A stretch of DNA of 64,000 nt from Ophioderma brevispina (lineage: Eukaryota > Echinodermata > Ophiuroidea > Amphilepidida > Ophiodermatidae). The position numbers and the translations under genes are program-made. Shown here in pieces: positions 56,487-64,000 of this stretch. Position 1 is the stretch's first letter. Each line of letters opens with the position of its first letter. The notes beneath the pieces are model-generated. The model ran no database searches. It was not told where the DNA came from and worked only from the letters and a program-made list of their open reading frames with translations. The stretch is from positions 62,001 to 126,000 of the forward strand of contig JAMKCH010057955.1 of assembly GCA_023653785.1 (NCBI GenBank), given 5' to 3'.

Positions 56487-57584
56487 TTAAGGTGGTGCTG
56501 AAGGCAGGAATTCAAGGAACTGTTTTTGCCGTATCTTCTTAATTGTTGTTCCAACAAATAAGATACTAATATTTGAGAAGGAAATGACTCAAAGAATCCA
56601 AATATGATAATATTTTTCCCAAAATACAATTTTTGAGGAAAATCATAAAAATGGAGATTTTCAACGGCATTTTTTTTAGTTACCTATAAAAAAATATAGA
56701 AAGGTGATTAAAAATGTGCTGTTCGTTTTTGGATTCCAGAGTATAGTTCTGGGTCGTATTGCTTTTTCAAATTCTGCCCCACTAATTATCAATTATTTGC
56801 CAAAAAAGCCAAAAACCACGTGTGTCAATTTGGAACAACGCCAAAGATTGTTCAAAGGTTACAGCAATCCGATTTTTAACCAAACAAGAAAAAAAACTAA
56901 AAAATACCGACCCTAGATTTTGAATATGCTCTATACGCTGCATTTCATTTCTTAACCTGTTGCTGATATGGATTTCGAGTAACTGGGAACCGAAAATCAC
57001 GAATTAGCGCTGAAAGTGAACACAGAGAAAAAATTCACCTTTTGTCCAATATTGTCCCATTTCGCTACAAAATATCTAGCCTTATTCCAAAACCACAAGC
57101 GTTTCATCTCATATTCTTCACACAGCTTCTGCACCAGGTCAAATTGCTCCATCTGGATACTTATGATCAAAATTTCAACAATTATGAGGGCTTAAATCGT
57201 GAAATTTAAATCCCATACTGTTTGCAAAAGCAACTCACGTGGGGCAACCATTTTACCAATTGCAACAAGTTACCATGGGTGTTCGTCATATCGGAATCGA
57301 TGCATCAGGCGTTTCTGTTGCGCTCATTACATCGCGCGCGCCGAATCGCACAGGCGAGTATTGCGTTATACGCTAGAATTTACCCGCCCTTTTTCAGTTC
57401 AGCCATGTGATTGTTTCTTATCAAAATGCGTAAACATAGTAAAAGTAAAATGAACAAAATATGAGGAAAAAATAATATTATAGATTCGGTTAAAATATAT
57501 GGAAAGAAAACGTTAATTGCCTTGAAATAAACTGAAAAACTAAAACTGCCATTTGCTGACCAGTTCTGCTTCACACCACCTTAA
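56487..57584 (-). mobile_element. 1.1 kb internally deleted relative nested in opposite orientation
   Basis: TTAA at both tips (56487-56490, 57581-57584). Its left 450 bp (56487-56935) is the reverse complement of the outer element's right end (58860-59326), including AAGGCAGGAATTCAA, CTGTTTTTGCCGTATCTT, TTTGAGAAGGAA.TGACTCAA and AATACCGACCCTAGATTTT. Its right 310 bp (57270-57584) is the reverse complement of the outer left end (52788-53095). The two ends are thus in the same order as the outer element but flipped, and the arrays and ORF are absent. This is a typical deletion derivative. Confidence 0.7.
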
Positions 57585-58134
57585 GTACGCTTCTAAGAAG
57601 TTGTATAACAGCCATTGATCATTGTCCTCAAGCTTTTGGGTAAATGGTCCAAGTCTCAGCTCCCTAGATGAGTAGACTCTCTACCATGGCCCCCGCACAT
57701 GCCCTAAAGAACTTTAGTTTCTAAATCCCCTATGCTGACTAGGTACTGGGTAAACCATGGTAGTCATGTAAGCCTCTAATGGTAATTTCAATGCCTTATG
57801 TTTTTTTTCTTGTGATGGCATGTAAAAATATATATATACTCTTCGCATTTTAGTCAAGTTGCATGAGAAAAGTTTTTGTGTCTCTAAATAGGTGAAAACA
57901 TGATCGTATTAACTTCTTGCTTCACGAAAATATTATTGATTATGCCTACACCTACGTGTTCCGAAATAACGCAGAATGGTGAAAATAATCTTCATGTACT
58001 GAAAAGAACCAAGCACAGATCAAAGTCAGGTATTTCAAGGATGTGTTAAAATAGTAGAATCTGGAACTTTATATAAGACATATTTGGGTACATTTTATTG
58101 ACATTACAGTATTAATGAAAACATACAAATTGTC
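57585..58134. other. Interior of large TIR element, unassigned
   Basis: AT-rich with a (TA)-rich patch at 57826-57838. No gene. Confidence 0.4.
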
Positions 58135-58640
58135 TAGTGGCCCGGCCATTTTGAAATCTTCATGGCGGCTGAGTTTTTTTAGACTGCTTTATTACTGGTC
58201 TGCTGAGATTTTAAAAGCAAGTGGATTAGATATGGCGGCCATTTGCAATCCAAGATGTCGGGACAAAGGCTAAATAGATATAAGTAAGGCAGTGCTGTTA
58301 ATGGAAACACTAGTATCACAAACATGGGTAGAGCAACCAGTTTTACTCTTCCACGTTGGTCACACCGCCAAGATAGACCTAACATAATTTAAAATCGGCG
58401 GCCCTTTTGAAATTCAAGGATGGCAGCAAAACAAAATCAGTTACAAGTAAGACTATGCTTTCAATGGAACCCCTGGTATCCACAAACCATGGGTATTGCC
58501 ACCAATTTTACTCCTCTAAGTTGATCCTAAGCCGAGATATAGGACAAAAAAATCCTGAAAAATGGCGGCCATTTTGTAAAGGTCAAAATGGCGACTGAAG
58601 GCGTGGTTTTGTGTTTTTGTGATGAAAAAAAAATGGCAAC
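58135..58640 (-). repeat. Subterminal tandem array, right
   Basis: Inverted counterpart of 53200-53790: CGGCCATTTTGAAAT, AAT.GAA.CACTAGTATCACAAACATGGGTA and GCCGAGATATAGGACA-type blocks, about three units. Confidence 0.7.
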
Positions 58641-59326
58641 CCTAAGGTTTTTTGAAATTAGCACCCAAAAAATTGACCAAAGTAAGCGAATAAAATCAGT
58701 TTTGGCCACAAAAATCCAGGGAAACATACAAAACTGTAATACATGGTAACGTGTGCATTGTAACTGGTTGCCACGTGAGCGATTTTTTGAAAACAGAATG
58801 GGATTTAATTTTACGATTTGAGCATCATAAATTATTGAAGTGTGATCAAAGTATCCAGATGAAGGCAATTAGAGCATATCAAAAATCTAGGGTCGGTATT
58901 TTTAGTTTTCCATTTGGTAAAAAGTCGTGATTTATGTCAACCTTTGAAGCAATCTTGCGTGTTACAAATGAGAACACGAGGTTTGGGCTTTTTTTGCAAA
59001 TAATTTGATAAATAGTGTGCAGAATTTGAAAAAAAGGGTGAGGAAATACCGACCCTTATGAACTATGATATGGAATTACAGAAACGCCCAAGGCACGTGT
59101 TTTTCAATAATTTCTCTATTTTTTTATAGCGAACAAAAAAAATGGTGAAAATCACTTTTTTATGATTTTCTAAAAAAATACTACGTATTTAGGAAAAAAA
59201 TATATCATATTGGATTCCTTGAGTCAATTCCTTCTCAAATTATGTATTACTTTATATATGGTGGAAAACAATTAAAAGATACGGCAAAAACAGTTTCTTT
59301 GAATTCCTGCCTTAACAGCCACTTAA

Positions 59327-60376
59327 GCCACCTGGTATGTAGAGGACAAGCACTGCAAGTTTTTATCGAGACGTTGCAGAAGGCATTGTTATGCCCATGC
59401 AGTTGAAAAGATTTGAGAGTTTATCACCACCTGATTTAGATCCAGCTATTTTAACAAAAATCCCGTTCACGAATTAAATAAACCTTGATTCACTGTGGGT
59501 GTCAATTAACTTTGACCCTATAGTTCATCCTTTATTCGAAAAAGAAGAAAAACGAAGATGACAAACATATGGAAGAAAAAGTTGTTTGGCAGGCTTTGGC
59601 CTAACATCTTTGTGTAGACCATAAACCCCGTTTCTATTCAATTTATGCGTTGTTAGAAGCAATCGAACACCATTGGTATCCACCAACCCTAGATGAAATA
59701 CGGTGAAACCATGATTAATGCTGGTACTGATAATGGATGAGATAGTCGTTCACCGTAGCATTGATCGGTCCGTCCCCAGAGACGGAACGTAGCCACCAGA
59801 CATGTTGGTGGACAAGATGCATACATTCCAGGACACAAACATTAAGCTGTCAATCGATCCAGTTTAGCGATTGCCAGGGATACATTGAAGTTGAAAGTAA
59901 TTGGTCGTACTGGAAATAGAGTATATCTTGTCACCAACAACATGGCGGCTATTGATTACGGTCTATAGTATCTCATCAATGCACGTATCATATTACACGC
60001 CATACAAACATGTTTGTTAAAGCAATTTAGCACATTTTTGAAAAGCGCCCCCAATTTTCAAAATAGTTGATATTTTTGACAGTTACGTTGGTCTGGCTGG
60101 AAACTATACCTGCGAACCGAGAATGCTAAAAAAATGCGTATTTATCACAAAATAAGCGATTTTGTAATAGGAATTGGGATCCCAGATGGGAATTAACGGC
60201 AGAGCTGGAAATTGCTACGTTAGCCGTCATGATGAAATTGAAAAAAACCTGGGTTGCCTGATTTGCCTAATTGGCTGCCTGACTATTCACACAACTAATG
60301 GATGAGCGTAGACACGTAATCGCGCGCTATTCCCGGCTATTTCACATTTGTAAGGCCGTTTCCGTAGCTGTTTTAT
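59327..60376. other. Non-coding interval
   Basis: No gene, RNA or clear repeat recognised in about 1 kb. Confidence 0.35.
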
Positions 60377-60400
60377 TATTATCGGGGATCCCCGATAATA
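60377..60400. repeat. 24-base perfect palindrome
   Basis: The palindrome is centred on GGGGATCCCC (60384-60393) and extends perfectly as TATTATC... on each side. Confidence 0.9.
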
Positions 60401-60414
60401 TTATTCTAGTACCA

Positions 60415-61060
60415 AAATTCCTTCGTTTGTGACACGTAGACATTTTCAAGCTTATGAAAGCGCACATTAAGGGCATTAGAAAAATTTTTCAGACATAATG
60501 AAAAGGACCATTACTGAAATAACTTCCACAAGTTTGAAAAACAATTTGTGTTACATTCTGTAAAAAACAGTAAAAACAGGAAGAGTCCAGAGGGGAAGGT
60601 TGGCAGTTCGTGGCAATTTCTGTGAACAGAAAACCAAGGTGTTCAAATCCCTGATACAATTATTACAGGTATCGAGCATGTTTGTGACACACATTTCAAA
60701 AAGCATTCAGACCAGGAGTCAGGCATATGTGACTTACGCTTGTAGTAGAATTGATCTGGCAAGTTGAAGATGGCTTAGACGGGATAGACCACATATACAA
60801 ATAGCAATGGTCTGTGAGCTGATGACGCATGCGTTTTCAAGTTTCGTAAATGCTGGCGTAATTGTCAGCATCCTTTTTCCGGAAATTGCCCGAACTGCCA
60901 CGACCCTCTGGAACTTTATGTTTTTTACTGTTTTTGCAGAATGTAAATCATCAAATTGTTTTCAAACTTGTGGAAGTGGATTCAGTTAAGGGGTCCTTTT
61001 CATTATGTCTGAATATTTATTTTATGCCATTATGTCGCTTTAACCTTCACAGGTATAGTT
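60415..61060. mobile_element. Foldback element with ~170-bp arms
   Basis: Left 60470-60640 pairs with right 60860-61035. Blocks are TCAGACATAATGAAAAGGAC, ACTTCCACAAGTTTGAAAA, ACATTCTG.AAAAA.CAGTAAAAA and CCAGAGG...GGCAGTTCG. Weaker pairing continues outward. No transposase; the small frames at 60807-61149 are by-products. Confidence 0.6.
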
Positions 61061-61192
61061 TTACCAATTACCAATGCAATCGTGTAAAAATCTGCAAATT
61101 TCTTGAAAAATTGGGGCCCTCTCAAAACAATGTGCTAATATTGCGTTAATTACATCGATAGATTAAATGGTTTTCATCAAAGAAGGACAAAT

Positions 61193-61613
61193 CCCCGGGG
61201 GGGGGGGGGGGTAGGGGTGACTCAGTGGAAAAGGGTAAGGTACATATGTGCCGCGATAATGGTCACATTTTCACGCCCTTACTATAACAATGGGTCATTT
61301 TTCCCACCAGGCTAATATAAAGATGGGTCACTTTTTTAGGTCAAATGGGTTTTCGCTAAAATCACAATGAAAATGGGTTGATTTTCTGATTTTTTGAAAG
61401 TTACTATGAAAAGGGCCGATTTTGCTAAGATTACTATGAAAATGGTGCGAAATTTCAAAGCCAAACTATATAAATGGGTCGAAAATTCGGAACCAACTAT
61501 ATAAACGGGTCATACTTTGTACAATGTGGTCACTTAAACATGGGTCGATTTTTTACCCGGTGGACGCACACCAGGGACCCAATTTTTGGGTCGAGTACCC
61601 CCCCCCCCCCGGG
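61193..61613. mobile_element. MITE with CCCGGGGGGGG ends and internal short repeats
   Basis: The left end CCCCGGGG... (15-base G run) ending GTAGGGGTGAC is mirrored by the right end GTCGAGTACCCCCCCC...GGG. Inside, a unit of about 35-40 bp built on ACTATGAAAATGGGTCGATTTT recurs at least six times with drift. Poly-G/poly-C ends make the tips strongly complementary. No frame. Confidence 0.65.
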
Positions 61614-62680
61614 AAAATTCTTAATGAATGGCAATCTTCAGGTGATGTAAAAATATTGGTCGCAATCCACGCCACTGATTTTCCTGGATAATCCTACCTC
61701 TCAAAATGCTAAAATCGTCGAAACTTTTAATGAAGTGACATGGATAAAAAATCACAATATAAACATTCGAGGTCTTTTAACACCACTTCAAATAACACAA
61801 TTATGATTGATTGTAATCAGTATTGTAACACAAGAACACCACCACGTTTGCAACAACATCAACAGATTTTTAGGGTGGTCACGAGTTTTAGTATTTTTGA
61901 AATAGTCTTAATGTATATCATATGTATCTTTGAATATGTGCTATGGAAAAGAATAACTATTATTTCATTGCAGTAATTGCAGATTTGACATATGCTAAAA
62001 ATTACTGATCCAGAAAAGTGCACTGATTACTCGCATGATTGATTGGATCATGATCAAAGTTTGATTTGATAAGAATCCTTTATCAGAAAGGTGATTTCAA
62101 CGTTTTAATTTATATAAATGCCAATTTTCGTATTCGTTTAACTATCAAAGCTCGACAAAAACGTCGCGATTCTGGGGTGCCCAGTGGATCGAATGTCCGG
62201 CTTGTCTCAGTCCTTAGTTCAGCGTCATCTTAAAGACTATAACAAACCTATAATCAAATAATAGTTGAATCAGTCAGGGACTGTTATGGGGAGACGTTTT
62301 GATCAGAGATGTCTGTAGTGACAAACTGCTGGACCTCATTCTCAAGTCTGGCCCTGATTGATCAGAGACGAGAGAGGTTATTCTTGACAAAAGTTTAGAA
62401 CTCAGGTATTGCCTCGTGCTTCTACTCCGAAACGCTTCAAAATGTATATGGGTTTCGCGATGGCTTCAAACAGAGATCAATAGCGGCGTTGGAGGGTGGT
62501 AGCGGGACGAGGATGGGCACACAGAAGAATCTTAGGATTCGCCTGAGTCTGGTGTTCTTTCTCTCGTACTGTTTGTTTGTTAAACAAAAAGCAACACAGG
62601 AAAAGGAGACAAATTAAAAATTGCTGACAATATTAATCTCTAGGTATTTTAACGACCACGATCGGGGTGCTTAGGGGCAG
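61614..62680. other. Non-coding interval
   Basis: The 78-residue frame at 61740-61976 matches nothing known. No repeat recognised. Confidence 0.35.
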
Positions 62681-62689
62681 ATCCAATTT

Positions 62690-62810
62690 TATCGATCGAA
62701 AAACACGGTTATCGGCGATACACGAAGTTTCCATCGATAACACGGTTTATCGACCGATAATCCCAAGTTTTTCGATTTGTTAAAAACTTTTCGATCGATA
62801 AATAGGATTG
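62690..62810. repeat. ATCGATAA-rich short repeat
   Basis: The words ATCGATAA, TATCG and CGATCGA recur on both strands within 120 bp (ATCGATCGAAAAACACGG, ATCGATAACACGG, TTTTCGATCGATAAATAGG). Confidence 0.5.
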
Positions 62811-64000
62811 TTGATTTGATATAGAATTGATATCTATCGCTAAAGCATGTTTTGTTGTTGGTTTGTTTGTTTGGGTTTTTTGTGGGTGTATGTTTTTGTG
62901 AACGAAAAACCCTGGATTATCGGTGCAATGTTCCATCGCAATTTTTAAGGTTATCGCCCGAAAAAAGCAAAACACTTTCTCGTTACACTCCCAAAAATGT
63001 TGAGTAAAAAAGGTAACCAGCTCTTATGTTGAGTATTAATCGTAGTCCAAAGTGGAGTAAAACCTGTACAAAACAAAGCTGAGTATCTTTTTACCCAACA
63101 ATGACTAACGATTTAGTCAACAATGAGAAGTCTAACTTTGACTAAGATTTTACTCAAACATTACGAGATGTGTCCTTTTTTCTCACAGGAGTTAAATTAA
63201 TCATTTTACAGTGTACTTAACTTTCAAAATATACGTCAACACATTCAACACAAGGACATCCTAGGCCTGTTAAGCTTCTATTTTAACTAGAATGTATAGG
63301 GTTCTTTGTAACCTATAGGGTGTTCATACAGGGGAAAAGGGTTCTGAGTGGCACTCGCACAATACATATAGTGCTGCAGCACACCAACCATTTTAGGAGA
63401 GTGCTACCGGTGCCCGGAATAATAACATTTTTGTCATCATAGCTAAAAAAATTGACCGTAGGATGGGAGTTTCATGAAACCGGTGTGACAAAATTAAAGT
63501 GTGGCAATCTTGCATACTACGCCATTTTCCAAATTGTAAGCCCTATCTTAAAGTCAAAAATACCGAAGACGAACAATGTTGTGTAACAAATGTTTTTTTC
63601 TGGGTCAAGGAGTTCATAAAACTATTTCCAAAACTATAAAATGTGGCATGTGCCGATATTTTCCAGATGGCTGGCATTTTATTGGCACAAAACCTGAAAT
63701 TTCTATTATAGAGCGCATGAAGATGATCTTTGTGATCAAATTAATAATTTTCTGGGTCAAGGAGTTCAAGTAATCATTTAAAAACTGTCATGTAAATATA
63801 AAGTAATGAAGTGGTTCATACGTCACTATTTTCCCAAAATGGTCACATGTAAAAAGGCCAAATCATTTATACCTCATGCTATAAAGCACCTAGGGTGACG
63901 ATTTGGGTGACAAAGTGGATGTTTTTATAGTCAAGGATTTCATAGCCATATTCCTCAAAACTGTCAGAATGAGTCGTGAGTCATGTTATTGATCGGACTA
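62811..64000. other. Non-coding window end; short direct repeat
   Basis: TTTCTGGGTCAAGGAGTTCA occurs at 63598-63617 and 63750-63769, a spacing of 152 bp, suggesting a decayed tandem unit. GAGTAAAA/TTTTACTC words in 63000-63210 hint at another small foldback. No gene is supported. Confidence 0.4.

Larger units (their letters stand above)
52788..59326. mobile_element. 6.5 kb TTAA-ended element with long inverted ends and subterminal arrays
   Basis: The left end TTAAGGTGGCTGTGAAGTCAGG and the right end (read inward) TTAAGTGGCTGTTAAGGCAGG are inverted relatives with TTAA at both tips. The segments next to them, 53090-53790 and 58135-58700, are also reverse complements (GATTTTATT.GCT.ACTTTG, ACCACGCCTTC.GTCGCCATTTT and the tandem units). 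The whole therefore behaves as a large TIR element. It contains a decayed reading frame region (about 54100-55940) and a short relative of itself at 56487-57584. The superfamily is not established; TTAA ends alone do not prove piggyBac. Confidence 0.6.

Overview
This is a eukaryotic, intron-bearing, AT-rich and repeat-dense genomic window. No bacterial-type operon or rRNA is visible. The repertoire points to a marine invertebrate, possibly a deuterostome, but I cannot name the species: a split animal-type cytochrome P450 of family 4, several non-LTR retrotransposon families, a decayed Ty3/Gypsy element, many foldback/MITE-type DNA elements, a Helitron-like terminus and tRNA-derived SINE remnants.

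Only one host gene is recognisable: a plus-strand CYP4-like P450. Pieces lie at 18140-18316 (membrane anchor), 24449-24594 (N-terminal beta region), 31590-31720 (central helices), 34268-34527 (helices G-H), 35089-35289 (helix I with EGHDTT) and 39011-39200 (K helix with ExxR). They have plausible GT/AG borders and run in the correct order. The copy carries an in-frame TAA, a TAG, a TGA, a coding frame slip and a junction out of frame. No exon for the helix-C WxxxR region or the heme-binding cysteine loop was found. It is best read as a pseudogene, or as a gene damaged by assembly indels, with transposons filling its introns.

Layout. 1-9.4 kb: a TA-flanked MITE, a 3.7 kb inverted-repeat element containing two LINE fragments, a SINE-like remnant and a MITE. 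9.5-16.4 kb: a decayed Ty3/Gypsy gag-pol, split in the integrase by a 3.0 kb insertion with a 9-bp target duplication. 16.5-24.4 kb: a TTAA-flanked MITE, P450 exon 1, a LINE fragment, an inverted-repeat element, a Helitron-like end, another MITE and a minus-strand LINE. 24.4-39.2 kb: the remaining P450 exons, interleaved with foldback elements, a 1.1 kb G-rich minisatellite, SINEs and a third copy of the LINE fragment. 40.2-42.6 kb: a giant foldback made of two inverted 0.9 kb elements. 43.3-46.3 kb: an ACGTT-rich patch and a LINE endonuclease whose linker is tandemly triplicated, one copy carrying a Harbinger-like MITE. 46.3-52.8 kb: mostly non-coding, with a SINE, a CA microsatellite and another LINE RT fragment. 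52.8-59.3 kb: a 6.5 kb inverted-repeat element with subterminal arrays, a decayed ORF and a nested short relative in opposite orientation. 59.3-64 kb: foldbacks, a perfect palindrome, a poly-G/poly-C-ended MITE and simple repeats.

All calls come from reading translations and repeats by eye. Element borders without a stated target duplication are approximate to tens of bases.
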